From assembly GCF_014652535.1 (NCBI RefSeq), contig NZ_BMYZ01000001.1, positions 930,001 through 994,000 on the forward strand: a DNA stretch of 64,000 nucleotides, in the 5' to 3' direction. The number at the start of each line of letters is the position of its first letter. Position 1 is the first letter of the stretch. A program made the position numbers and the translations under genes. The DNA comes from Cellvibrio zantedeschiae. GTDB taxonomy: Bacteria; Pseudomonadota; Gammaproteobacteria; Pseudomonadales; Cellvibrionaceae. Below the pieces are notes generated by a model. That model had not been told where the DNA came from and did no database searches. It saw only the letters and a program-made list of their open reading frames with translations. Positions 54,360 to 63,495 of the stretch are shown here, in pieces.

Positions 54360-57300
54360 TTTCTTGTCTCCTGCGTATGTTTTGAGGCCAGCTAAAGCTA
54401 AAGCAACTTCCACGTCCAGTGGATTTCAAAGTGACGCGTCCTCCATAGGTCTCAACAATTTTTTTAATTAACGCTAGCCCCATGCCGCTACCTTCTAATT
54501 CATCCCGGGGTTTTAATGTTTGGAACATTCCAAATATTCGCGCCTGGAATTTTTCCGGGATTCCCGGTCCGTCGTCGCATATGCTAAATTCAAAAAAATT
54601 ATCATCTAATACTTTTGCGCCAACTTGGATAATACCTTCTTGCTTGTCATGATGTTTAATCGCGTTGGAAAAGAAATTGCGAATCACTAATTCAAACGGT
54701 GTGCTCAGTGTGGTGAAGGTTGGCAGTGAATTCGTTATTTCCAATCTCAGTCCTGGCTTGTTGTTTTGAATTTCAAAAATTTCTTTAACCATTTTGTTGA
54801 TATCAACTTCCAACATTTGTCCTTCTACTTTTCCTGCACGATAAAATATGAGCAAATCGTCCAGCAATTTTTCCATGCGTTGGATGCGATTACGCAACAA
54901 TCCGGTATGTTCTATTACTGAATTGGTTTCATTGGCAGCTAGATCTTCTTCGATCCAGGTGGACAGCTGAGCGATTCCGCGTAGAGGGGATTTTAAATCG
55001 TGAGATGCTACGTACGCGAAGGTTTCCAGCTCTTTATTGCTGCGCTCAAGCTCATGGTTGCTGAATTCCAATTCAGTTTTTCTCGCGGCAAGAATTTTTG
55101 CTGTTTCTATAGTTTCGGTTATATCGCGCTTAATCGCGGATACTCCAATGATGTTGCCATCTGCATCCTTAATGGGGGATAGCGTTATAGAAACGTTGAT
55201 GATGCGCCCATCTTTGCAGCGTCGTTTAGTTTCAAAATGTTTAATAACAATTCCGCTGCGGACTTGCGCCAACAATGATTCTTCCTCGTGAATTAAATCG
55301 GGTGGAAAAACCAAATCTTTGATAGGTTTGCCAATTGCCTCTGCTGCGCTAAACCCGAACATATTGGTTGCGCCTATATTCCAGCTTGTAATTACTCCGG
55401 TAGGTGTTTTACTGATAATGGCGTCTTCCGAGAATTCAACGATTGCGGATCGCAAAGCCTCGACATTGTGAACTTTCGCGAGTGCTAACTCTTCGCGTGT
55501 GACATCTATATTAGTACCGAGCATCCTCAGCTGGTTTTGTCGCGTTCGTTCAATTTTTGCTTTTGCATGCAGATGTTTAATGGTTCCATCAGGTTGAATG
55601 ATGCGAAATTTACAATCGTAGGGAGTCAAGTTTTTTATAGAGTCCTGAAAAAGCTTTTCGACAATTGGCAGATCGTTTGGGTGAACACATTGTTTCCACG
55701 CCTGGATGTCCCAGGTAAAATAATTTTTGTTACGACCGTACATCTCAAACATGGCATCGTTCCAAATTAATTTTCCTTCCTCGACCATATATTCCCAAAC
55801 ACCAATTTGGTTGATTCGGGTGGTGAGTTCCAATCTCTCGCGGCTTTCGTTCAACGCTATGTCAGCATTTCTACGTTCTGTAATGTCGACAATCGACGCG
55901 AGCACTTTCAAGCCATCTTTTGTCTCTACGGGGGCTAGGCCGATTTCCAGTGGGAACTCAGTGCCATCGCGACGCAAGCCAAACAATTCCCTGCCGGCAC
56001 CCATTCTGCGAGGCGAAGGATTGGCAAAAAAGGAATTTCTGTTATGCGCATGGCTTTTTGCGGCACCACTGGGAATAAGTTTTTCAACAGGCTCGCCCAA
56101 CAATTCAACGCGGTCGTATCCGAAGATTTTTTCGGCTTGCGCATTAATGATTTCCATAATGCCGTCAGCATTCACCATAACAACGCCGTTGGGCATGGCC
56201 TCAACAACTTGTAATAAACGTGTTTCCAAATCTCGTCGCGCGGAAAAATTGTCATGGAAAACAGCCAGTGCGCGTGCCATTTCACCAATCTCTTCTTTGT
56301 GATCTAAAAATGGAATGCTTTGATTAGGTTTTTCATCAGCAATTGCGAGCATAGCCCGCCGCAATTTTTGCAGTTGAAAAGTCAGGCTGCGCGTGATCAA
56401 GCTGGCAACAGTCAATCCGGCACCGAGGAAAATTGTAACTATCACTATAACCAGCTGCCTTGCCTCTTCTTCAATCTTTGCAACAGATTTATTGATATCT
56501 ACAATATCTTGCTGCGCTTGTAAACTTATAACTTCAAGCTTCTCATCAATTGATAATACGAACTCCTGTCCATCGTATACCGTGCGGGTTGCATAAAGTT
56601 CAACATTTTGTTGTTCAAGTTGCTGCCATGATTCAAGTGAAAAGCTGTTCCAACGTTTTACTTCCAGCGTTAAATTATTAAGCAATTCGTCTAATTTTGG
56701 ATCGCTTTTTCGTATGATGTTTACATCGGCCACAATACGTTTTTCACTGCTTTTAACGACTTGCGGAATATCTTGCAGATCCTTGGTCGATTTTTGTATA
56801 GCAATATTTTTTAAATGACGATTTAAAGCGTCGATTTCGTTTTTAATCCGCTGCGCTGCATTGCTAATTTGCAATGGTTTTTCGTAAAGTTCGTGTGCCA
56901 ATGCGGATACGGTGTGTATTTGCATAAACGCAATTGAACCTATGGCGATAACAAGAACCGCCATAAACCCAAACCCGGCAACTATACGTTTGAAAAAATT
57001 TAATCGGTTAAATGCGTCTATGGCGAATGGGTAAAGATGAGCAATTAAGGCGATGGAAAATAAACTCAGCCCTACTGCCGTATGTGGAGCCATTTTTATT
57101 CCCAACCAGACAAATGCGGGAACAATTCCAATGCCGTGCCCCAGGATTGCAATAAATGTAATGGTTAAACAAATCAGGTTTAAAAAAACGATAGGAATAG
57201 CAAAAGATTTGATGTCCTGTCTGAACAACAGCATGGATGCACTAATAACAATGAGACACAAAGCAGATGTTGGTGACATCAAGCCCTGGTTCAATTCATT

Positions 57301-57639
57301 TATATTTGTTTTGGCAAGAAACCAGTAGTTGACGTTAAGGTTTAATTTAGTGATCGCTTCAATCAAGGTAAGACCGCTAATCACGCCGATAATAATTGCG
57401 CATGCTCTAACGAGAAAAAATTTATTGTTGAGCAAGCTGATTAAAGTTATTCCGCAGAGAATGACGCAAATGGCTGTGTTATACGCCATTCTGGTAACTG
57501 TGGGATGGGATGCGCCGAATGAGTGGGGAACATGCCACGCAAAAATAACACTGACGCCGAGAATACAAAGGGCAGCAGCAATAATGGCAACAAGTGGAAT
57601 CGCCTTATGTTGGGGTGTAATACGTTCTTGAGCAGTCAT
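54352..57639 (-). CDS. Membrane-bound multi-PAS histidine kinase
   Basis: 1095 residues from the ATG at 57639; a TTG at 57684 is less likely. In order: about six membrane segments (to about 215), another at about 235, a four-helix-like periplasmic sensor (about 255-410), a closing membrane helix and HAMP (about 420-490), three PAS domains with PAC (about 500-625, 625-750, 755-880), then HisKA with ASHDLKSPLRG and HATPase with NFFSNAIKHH, DDGPGIP and GSGMGLALIKK. There is no receiver domain of its own. The signal is unknown. The two genes after it carry receiver domains, so phosphate probably passes to them. Confidence 0.93.
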   Translation of the reverse strand: MTAQERITPQHKAIPLVAIIAAALCILGVSVIFAWHVPHSFGASHPTVTRMAYNTAICVILCGITLISLLNNKFFLVRACAIIIGVISGLTLIEAITKLNLNVNYWFLAKTNINELNQGLMSPTSALCLIVISASMLLFRQDIKSFAIPIVFLNLICLTITFIAILGHGIGIVPAFVWLGIKMAPHTAVGLSLFSIALIAHLYPFAIDAFNRLNFFKRIVAGFGFMAVLVIAIGSIAFMQIHTVSALAHELYEKPLQISNAAQRIKNEIDALNRHLKNIAIQKSTKDLQDIPQVVKSSEKRIVADVNIIRKSDPKLDELLNNLTLEVKRWNSFSLESWQQLEQQNVELYATRTVYDGQEFVLSIDEKLEVISLQAQQDIVDINKSVAKIEEEARQLVIVIVTIFLGAGLTVASLITRSLTFQLQKLRRAMLAIADEKPNQSIPFLDHKEEIGEMARALAVFHDNFSARRDLETRLLQVVEAMPNGVVMVNADGIMEIINAQAEKIFGYDRVELLGEPVEKLIPSGAAKSHAHNRNSFFANPSPRRMGAGRELFGLRRDGTEFPLEIGLAPVETKDGLKVLASIVDITERRNADIALNESRERLELTTRINQIGVWEYMVEEGKLIWNDAMFEMYGRNKNYFTWDIQAWKQCVHPNDLPIVEKLFQDSIKNLTPYDCKFRIIQPDGTIKHLHAKAKIERTRQNQLRMLGTNIDVTREELALAKVHNVEALRSAIVEFSEDAIISKTPTGVITSWNIGATNMFGFSAAEAIGKPIKDLVFPPDLIHEEESLLAQVRSGIVIKHFETKRRCKDGRIINVSITLSPIKDADGNIIGVSAIKRDITETIETAKILAARKTELEFSNHELERSNKELETFAYVASHDLKSPLRGIAQLSTWIEEDLAANETNSVIEHTGLLRNRIQRMEKLLDDLLIFYRAGKVEGQMLEVDINKMVKEIFEIQNNKPGLRLEITNSLPTFTTLSTPFELVIRNFFSNAIKHHDKQEGIIQVGAKVLDDNFFEFSICDDGPGIPEKFQARIFGMFQTLKPRDELEGSGMGLALIKKIVETYGGRVTLKSTGRGSCFSFSWPQNIRRRQEND

Positions 57640-58148
57640 GCGGTATCTCAGCTTCCATATTTTGAGATCAAGATCACCTACCAAATACTATCGAGGCATA
57701 ACCGACAAGCCAAACTGATTTGGCCTCGTGCTATCTCGCCTGCCAAAACAAACGAAGCTTTGCTCCTCCTCCATAGCATTAATAAGTGTATAACCTCTAC
57801 CTGAATAGTACAGGCCAAAAATACACAAATGTTATTACAGGGCTTTACACGCCGTTGAATGTCATAAATGCATTTCCAATGAGTGTGAATTGTTTTCATA
57901 ACTTTTTTTTCGGAATTAAAATTTTTAACTGCGATTAGTTTGAACATGCACCTCTGCTGCTGTTAAACCTGCTGTCACGATGCATATATGTCCAACAAAC
58001 AATGAGCGGTAAATCGAGCCATGTATTTGATGTTTGGCGGGTGAGATTAAGCTAGTTACGGGCTGCTATCAGCTGAAGCAATTTGTTACACTGCGCGCCT
58101 TTTTACAGCCGGCCTCCGGCATTACCGAACCGTTTTTGAGACTTTGCT
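57640..58148. other. Intergenic region between the histidine kinase and trmJ
   Basis: 509 bases with no convincing gene. It should hold the divergent promoters. I see only a short stem GCCGG/CCGGC at 58108-58120, close to the trmJ start. Confidence 0.5.
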
Positions 58149-58982
58149 ATGTCAACTGCCAACTTCGCCAATATACGTATCGTTTTGGTTAACACGACCC
58201 ATCCGGGAAATATTGGCGGAACAGCCCGAGCCATGAAAAATATGGGTCTGTCGCGTTTATATCTGGTTGCCCCCAAGGAATATCCTTCGGACAAAGCGGT
58301 ATGGCGTTCCGCCGGTGCGACAGATGTGCTGGACAATGCGGTGGTGGTTGAAACTCTGGATGAAGCTATTGGCGGCTGTTCATTAGTAGTAGGTACTAGC
58401 GCCCGTGAGCGCCGTATTCCCTGGCCGTTGCTTGATCCGCGTGAGTGTGGCGAGAACGTTTGGGTGGAAGCGGGGCAGCATGAAGTGGCGATTGTGTTTG
58501 GTCGCGAAGATCGCGGTTTGACCAATGAAGAGCTGCATAAATGTAACTATCACGTCCATATCCCTGCCAACGAAGAATACTCATCCTTGAACCTGGCGAC
58601 TGCGGTGCAGGTGATTTGCTATGAAGTGCGTATGGCCTTTTTGAAGGCGACTGAAGGTAAAACGCTACCCGGTCATTCTTGGGATATGCCGCCTGCTGAT
58701 TCCGGGGCTTTGGAAAATTACTATGAGCACCTTGAGGAAACCCTTGCCGGGCTTGGGTTTCTTGATCCGCAAAACCCAAAGCAGACCATGACCCGTCTAC
58801 GCCGCATGTACAACCGCGTGCGAATGGATCAGATGGAATTGAACATCCTTCGCGGCGTCCTTACCGCTATGCAGAACTACGTTTACTACGCCAATAAAGT
58901 GGTTGGAAAACTTGGTATAGCCCCGGGGATCGACGCCCTACGTGAAGCTGCAAAAAGCGAAGATCAGGCACCTAAATCTTAA
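58149..58982 (+). CDS. trmJ: tRNA (cytidine/uridine-2'-O-)-methyltransferase TrmJ
   Basis: Methylates the ribose of nucleotide 32 in tRNA anticodon loops. It has 277 residues (E. coli 246). SPOUT motifs are clear: VNTTHPGNIGGTARAMKNMG at the start, IVFGREDRGLTNEEL, and ANEEYSSLNLATAVQVICYE at the knot. A C-terminal extension of about 30 residues is not in E. coli. It lies upstream of iscR, the same neighbour order as in E. coli and Pseudomonas. Confidence 0.95.
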   Translation: MSTANFANIRIVLVNTTHPGNIGGTARAMKNMGLSRLYLVAPKEYPSDKAVWRSAGATDVLDNAVVVETLDEAIGGCSLVVGTSARERRIPWPLLDPRECGENVWVEAGQHEVAIVFGREDRGLTNEELHKCNYHVHIPANEEYSSLNLATAVQVICYEVRMAFLKATEGKTLPGHSWDMPPADSGALENYYEHLEETLAGLGFLDPQNPKQTMTRLRRMYNRVRMDQMELNILRGVLTAMQNYVYYANKVVGKLGIAPGIDALREAAKSEDQAPKS

Positions 58983-59085
58983 AGGGCGGGCATATAGCTC
59001 CTATGGATAAGGGCTGTTTCTTGGTGAAAGCAGCCTTCCAGCCACCTAAAGATGGGTTCCAGATGAGTCTTTGTCGCATTAAGCG

Positions 59086-59114
59086 TTGGAAAAGCCTTAA
59101 TAGTTGAGTAAAAT
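59086..59114 (+). promoter_or_regulatory. Promoter of iscR
   Basis: -35 TTGGAA (59086-59091), a 17-base spacer and -10 TAAAAT (59109-59114). The IscR box covers the -10 and part of the spacer. Confidence 0.7.
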
Positions 59115-59124
59115 GGTAGGATAT
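59100..59124. promoter_or_regulatory. Type 1 IscR-binding site
   Basis: 25 bases that match the E. coli type 1 consensus ATASYYGACTRWWWYAGTC-RRSTAT at 21 of 25 positions. It overlaps the iscR promoter, so [2Fe-2S]-IscR should repress the operon. The sequence match is seen; repression follows from the E. coli model. Confidence 0.75.
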
Positions 59125-59161
59125 AGACCTCAGGCCTAGCCATCTCAACAGGGTTTTTCCT

Positions 59162-59650
59162 ATGCGACTCACCACCAAAGGACGTTATGCGGTCACCGCC
59201 ATGTTGGATTTGGCTCTCCATACGGATCGTGGGCCGGTAAGTTTGGCGGATATTTCAGCACGGCAGGGGATTTCCCTCTCTTACTTGGAACAGTTGTTTG
59301 CGCGTTTGCGCCAATGCAATTTAGTTCAGAGTGTTCGTGGCCCCGGCGGTGGTTATAGGTTGTCGGGTAATACGGCGGATATTTCTGTCGCACAGGTAGT
59401 AGATGCAGTAAGCGAGTCTCTGGACGCCACTCGCTGTGAAGGCAAAGGCAATTGCCACGAAGGCGAAGTCTGCCTTACCCACCATTTGTGGGAGAGTTTG
59501 AGTGACCAGATCCACCAGTTTTTGAGCAGTATTAGCTTGGCGGATTTAGTGGCACGCGGGGATATCCAAGCGGTGCGTGAGCGCCAAGATAGCCGTTTGC
59601 AGCAAGGTATCAAGCCGGAAAACCATATAGCCCTGAGCGAAATTTTGTAG
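59162..59650 (+). CDS. iscR: Fe-S cluster assembly transcription factor IscR
   Basis: 162 residues (E. coli 162). The Rrf2 winged helix starts [20 protein letters not shown], with the recognition helix [13 protein letters not shown]. The cluster ligands Cys92, Cys98, Cys104 and His107 are intact. With a [2Fe-2S] cluster it represses type 1 promoters, and without it activates type 2 sites such as suf in E. coli. It heads an operon that continues with iscS and suf genes, not iscU. Confidence 0.97.
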   Translation: MRLTTKGRYAVTAMLDLALHTDRGPVSLADISARQGISLSYLEQLFARLRQCNLVQSVRGPGGGYRLSGNTADISVAQVVDAVSESLDATRCEGKGNCHEGEVCLTHHLWESLSDQIHQFLSSISLADLVARGDIQAVRERQDSRLQQGIKPENHIALSEIL

Positions 59651-59683
59651 CCTTTGATTTGCGATTAATCCAGAGACCATCGA

Positions 59684-60877
59684 GTGACTCCTTCAACCTC
59701 TTTCCGTAAGCCAATTTATTTGGACTATGCCGCCACCACGCCGGTAGCGCCGGAAGTTGCCGCCAAGATGGCGGAGTGTTTGACGCTGGAAGGTAATTTT
59801 GCGAATCCTGCGTCTCGCTCACATTTATTCGGCTGGCAGGCAGAAGAGGTTGTGGAAAGTGCTCGTGCACAAGTCGCTAATTTAATTGGCGCAGACACGC
59901 GCGAAATTGTGTGGACAAGTGGTGCAACCGAAGCCAATAACCTTGCATTAAAAGGTGCGGCAGAAATTTATCGCACACAACACAAAACTGGCGGTCACAT
60001 TATTACCTCCGCCATTGAGCATAAAGCGGTGCTCGACCCGGTCGTCTGGTTGGAAGAGCAGGGTTTTGCCGTAACGCGTTTACCGCCCAATCCGCAGGGC
60101 ATTATTGAAGTCGATGTTTTAGCTGGTGCCTTACGCGAAGACACTTTTTTGGTAAGCCTGATGCAAGTCAATAATGAGTTGGGTTGCATCAACGATATCA
60201 AAACTTTCGCGGCGCTCTGTAAAAGCCGCGGAATTTTAATTCACTGCGATGCCGCGCAAAGTGCAGGCAAAATTGCAGTAAATGTAAAAGAGTTGGGTGT
60301 GGATTTGTTGTCGCTCTCTGCACACAAATTCTACGGCCCCAAAGGTGTAGGCGCGCTCTATGTGCGCCGCGCAGGCGATGTAAAAATTGCAGCACAAATC
60401 CACGGCGGTGGCCACGAGCGCAATATGCGTTCAGGCACTTTGGCAACGCATCAATGTGTTGGCATGGGCGAAGCAGCCGAGCTTGCGCAACGTAGTCTGA
60501 TTACAGATGGCGAGCGCATCGCCGGTTTGCGCGATTTGTTGTGGGAAGGAATTGCCGATTTACCAGATATAAAACGCAATGGCTCAAGTACAAATGCCGT
60601 CAGCGGAATTTTGAATGTAGCTTTTGCGGCGGATGCAAGTCACGGCTGCGATGGCGAAGCACTTTTACTATCGCTGCGTGATCTCGCTGTATCGAGTGGC
60701 TCCGCCTGTAACTCGGCCAGTATGTCACCGAGTTATGTGTTGAAAGCCATTGGTTTGAGCGATGCACAAGCGCAAGCATCGCTGCGTTTTAGTGTAGGGC
60801 GTTACACCACGTGCGAAGAAATTGAATTTGCGATTGAACACATTCGTAGTGTCGTCGCCAAGCTGAAAAAAGCTTAA
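59684..60877 (+). CDS. iscS: Cysteine desulfurase, IscS type, lacking the C-terminal tail
   Basis: 397 residues, starting GTG at 59684. Makes persulfide from cysteine for Fe-S clusters and tRNA thiolation. The PLP Lys215 is in SAHKFYGPKG and the catalytic cysteine is Cys342 in SSGSACNSAS, the group I (IscS/NifS) loop rather than the SufS type. After the cysteine only 55 residues remain, against 76 in E. coli IscS. The missing part is the end that carries the IscU contact (LNSIEWAHH in E. coli). The gene is followed by sufB. Confidence 0.93.
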   Translation: MTPSTSFRKPIYLDYAATTPVAPEVAAKMAECLTLEGNFANPASRSHLFGWQAEEVVESARAQVANLIGADTREIVWTSGATEANNLALKGAAEIYRTQHKTGGHIITSAIEHKAVLDPVVWLEEQGFAVTRLPPNPQGIIEVDVLAGALREDTFLVSLMQVNNELGCINDIKTFAALCKSRGILIHCDAAQSAGKIAVNVKELGVDLLSLSAHKFYGPKGVGALYVRRAGDVKIAAQIHGGGHERNMRSGTLATHQCVGMGEAAELAQRSLITDGERIAGLRDLLWEGIADLPDIKRNGSSTNAVSGILNVAFAADASHGCDGEALLLSLRDLAVSSGSACNSASMSPSYVLKAIGLSDAQAQASLRFSVGRYTTCEEIEFAIEHIRSVVAKLKKA

Positions 60878-60886
60878 GGTAAAAAC

Positions 60887-62323
60887 ATGTCTGAACAAGT
60901 CGAACATCTCATCAAGAAAGAATATGCTGCGGGTTTCACCACCGACATAGTTTCTGAAACCTTGCCACCAGGGTTGAATGAAGATGTTATTCGTTTTATT
61001 TCCGGCAAAAAAAATGAGCCAGAATGGTTGCTGGAATGGCGATTAAAAGCTTATGAAGCTTGGTTGGAGATGACCGAGCCGGAATGGGCACACGTAAAAT
61101 ATGACGATATAGATTTCCAGGCGGTCTCTTATTATTCCGCACCAAAATCTATGGACGACAAACCCAAAAGTTTGGATGAAGTTGATCCCGAGTTGCTAAA
61201 GACATACGAGAAACTGGGCATTCCTTTGCACGAACAAGCCGCATTAGCCGGCGTAGCAATGGACGTGGTGTTCGATTCGGTTTCTGTGGTAACCACCTTC
61301 CGCGAAAAATTATTGGAAGCGGGTGTTATTTTCTGCTCGATTAGCGAAGCAGTACATAAATATCCTGAGCTGGTAAAAAAATATATCGGCTCGGTCGTTC
61401 CACAAAAAGACAATTACTACGCGGCATTAAACTGTGCTGTATTTTCCGATGGATCATTCGTATACATTCCTAAAGGCGTACGCTGCCCCATGGAGTTGTC
61501 TACCTATTTCCGTATCAACGAACAAAATACGGGCCAATTTGAACGTACTTTAATTATTGCTGACGAAGGTTCTCATGTAAGTTACCTCGAAGGTTGTACC
61601 GCGCCCATGCGCGACGAAAATCAATTGCACGCTGCGGTAGTGGAACTGATTGCACTCGACAACGCCGAAATTAAATATTCCACTGTACAAAACTGGTACC
61701 CCGGCAATGAAGAAGGCAAGGGCGGTATTTACAACTTTGTAACCAAACGCGGCGTGTGCCACACCAACGCCAAAATTTCCTGGACGCAAGTTGAAACAGG
61801 TTCAGCGGTGACCTGGAAATATCCAAGTTGCATTTTGCGTGGCGACAACAGCGTGGGCGAATTTTATTCCGTAGCGCTTACCAATAATTACCAACAAGCC
61901 GACACCGGCACCAAGATGATTCATATTGGCAAGAACACGCGCTCAACCATTATCTCCAAAGGTATTTCAGCGGGTAAAAGCTCAAACGCCTATCGCGGTT
62001 TAGTGCGTATGAACCCCGGCGCAGAAGGCGCACGCAATTACACGCAGTGCGATTCTTTATTAATTGGCGATAAATGCGGCGCACATACTTTCCCCTACAT
62101 CGAAAGTAAAAACCCAACTGCCGTTATCGAACACGAAGCTACAACTTCAAAAGTGAGCGACGATCAATTATTCCTCTGCCAACAACGCGGATTAGATGCG
62201 GAAAAAGCTGTGTCCATGATCGTGAATGGTTTCTGCCGCGAAGTGTTTAAAGAATTGCCAATGGAATTTGCGGTTGAAGCCGGAAAACTGTTGGAAGTGA
62301 GTCTTGAGGGCTCGGTAGGTTAA
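60887..62323 (+). CDS. sufB: Fe-S cluster assembly protein SufB
   Basis: 478 residues (E. coli 495). Scaffold subunit of the SufBCD complex, where the cluster is built. Family segments are plain: [56 protein letters not shown] and, near the end, [21 protein letters not shown]. It follows iscS by nine bases with AAGGT as ribosome site, then a 419-base gap precedes sufC. Confidence 0.96.
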   Translation: MSEQVEHLIKKEYAAGFTTDIVSETLPPGLNEDVIRFISGKKNEPEWLLEWRLKAYEAWLEMTEPEWAHVKYDDIDFQAVSYYSAPKSMDDKPKSLDEVDPELLKTYEKLGIPLHEQAALAGVAMDVVFDSVSVVTTFREKLLEAGVIFCSISEAVHKYPELVKKYIGSVVPQKDNYYAALNCAVFSDGSFVYIPKGVRCPMELSTYFRINEQNTGQFERTLIIADEGSHVSYLEGCTAPMRDENQLHAAVVELIALDNAEIKYSTVQNWYPGNEEGKGGIYNFVTKRGVCHTNAKISWTQVETGSAVTWKYPSCILRGDNSVGEFYSVALTNNYQQADTGTKMIHIGKNTRSTIISKGISAGKSSNAYRGLVRMNPGAEGARNYTQCDSLLIGDKCGAHTFPYIESKNPTAVIEHEATTSKVSDDQLFLCQQRGLDAEKAVSMIVNGFCREVFKELPMEFAVEAGKLLEVSLEGSVG

Positions 62324-62742
62324 CGATTTCGTTTAATACACCAACATCTCGTGCGAGCTCCCCGAGCATTGCAGAAAAGTTGGTGTAAAACAAACAGGAT
62401 GTTTGTTTTAGTGACGATGCGACATGGATGTCGCACCGGAACGACAGCAAGTTTTCGAAACGCGCACGACTGCATGGATGCAGGAGGTAGAGCAACGCAG
62501 GAGCAGTTGCCGGGGATCAGGAGTGAGACGAGTCGCCTTTCTTTTGGTTCCTTTTGTTCATGAAAGCCATCCTTGGCTTTCACCCCGCTGGGGCAGCTTC
62601 GCTGTGCAAAATTGCTCTCCTGCAATTTTGTGGACAAGCAACGAAAAGTGACTCGCCAGCAGGCGAAATGAATTTTGAAGTAAAAGCTGGGCTTTTCTCA
62701 GCTTAATGAAACTGATTTGAAAATTATCGGATTAAAAACTTT
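62324..62742. other. Spacer between sufB and sufC
   Basis: 419 bases between two genes that are normally only a few bases apart. Most of it is the structured element B (62338-62665). I see no gene and no T-tailed terminator. Confidence 0.75.
62338..62665 (+). ncRNA. Structured dispersed element, copy B (between sufB and sufC)
   Basis: In the plus direction an outer stem pairs 62374-62386 with 62444-62456 (11 of 13 bases). Inside are a hairpin at 62387-62409 (10-bp arms, loop GGA) and one at 62418-62435 (7-bp arms, loop TGGA), the same three-way junction as copy A. Copy B carries an extra insert (about 62466-62530) with the hairpin CTGCA-TGGA-TGCAG. The two copies also share GTCGCCTTTCTTTTG after the junction. 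The role is unknown. Confidence 0.6.
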
Positions 62743-63492
62743 ATGTTACGCATTACTGATTTGTTCGCCAAAGTGGAAGAAAAAGACATCCTGAAAGGTT
62801 TGAATCTCACTATTAATCCCGGTGAAGTTCACGCCATTATGGGCCCCAATGGTGCGGGTAAAAGTACCCTCGGTAATGTACTCTCTGGTCGCGAAGGTTA
62901 TGAAGTCACCGGAGGCGCAGTTGAGTTTAACGGTAAAGATTTATTCGAACTAGAAATTGAAGAGCGCGCTCGCGAAGGTTTGTTTTTAGCATTCCAATAT
63001 CCAGTAGAAATTCCCGGCGTAAGTAACATGGAATTCTTAAAAGCCTCGGTTGACGCAAAGCGCAAGCACCAAGGCCAACCAGAATTATCCGCTGTCGAAT
63101 TTATGAAACTCGCACGCGAAACCAGCAAGCGTGTAAGTCTCGATGCTGCCTTTTTAAAGCGCGGTGTAAACGAAGGTTTCTCCGGCGGTGAAAAGAAACG
63201 TAACGAAATTATGCAAATGATGTTGCTTGAGCCAAAACTTTGCATCCTCGACGAAACTGACTCGGGTTTGGATATTGATGCGCTGCAAGTTGTGGCTAAC
63301 GGCGTTAACGAAATGCGCTCACCCGATCGCAGTTTTATTGTAGTAACTCACTATCAACGTCTGCTCGACTACATTGTTCCAGATTACGTTCATGTGCTTG
63401 CTAATGGCCGCATCGTAAAAACCGGCGGCAAAGAGTTGGCCTTAGAGTTGGAAGAAAAAGGTTACGCATGGCTTGAAGAAGAGGCTGTGTAA
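62743..63492 (+). CDS. sufC: Fe-S cluster assembly ATPase SufC
   Basis: 249 residues (E. coli 248). An ABC-type ATPase that binds SufB and SufD and drives cluster assembly; it is not a transporter. Walker A GPNGAGKST is at 34-42, the signature is FSGGEKKRNEI, Walker B ends in LCILDETDSGLD and the switch His is in VVTHYQRLL. No ribosome site is obvious before the ATG at 62743. sufD follows after three bases. Confidence 0.97.
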   Translation: MLRITDLFAKVEEKDILKGLNLTINPGEVHAIMGPNGAGKSTLGNVLSGREGYEVTGGAVEFNGKDLFELEIEERAREGLFLAFQYPVEIPGVSNMEFLKASVDAKRKHQGQPELSAVEFMKLARETSKRVSLDAAFLKRGVNEGFSGGEKKRNEIMQMMLLEPKLCILDETDSGLDIDALQVVANGVNEMRSPDRSFIVVTHYQRLLDYIVPDYVHVLANGRIVKTGGKELALELEEKGYAWLEEEAV

Positions 63493-63495
63493 TTA

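Noticed and set aside
57678-57947. 89-residue minus-strand frame upstream of the histidine kinase
   Set aside because: No ribosome site, no family, and it ends inside the leader of the kinase gene.
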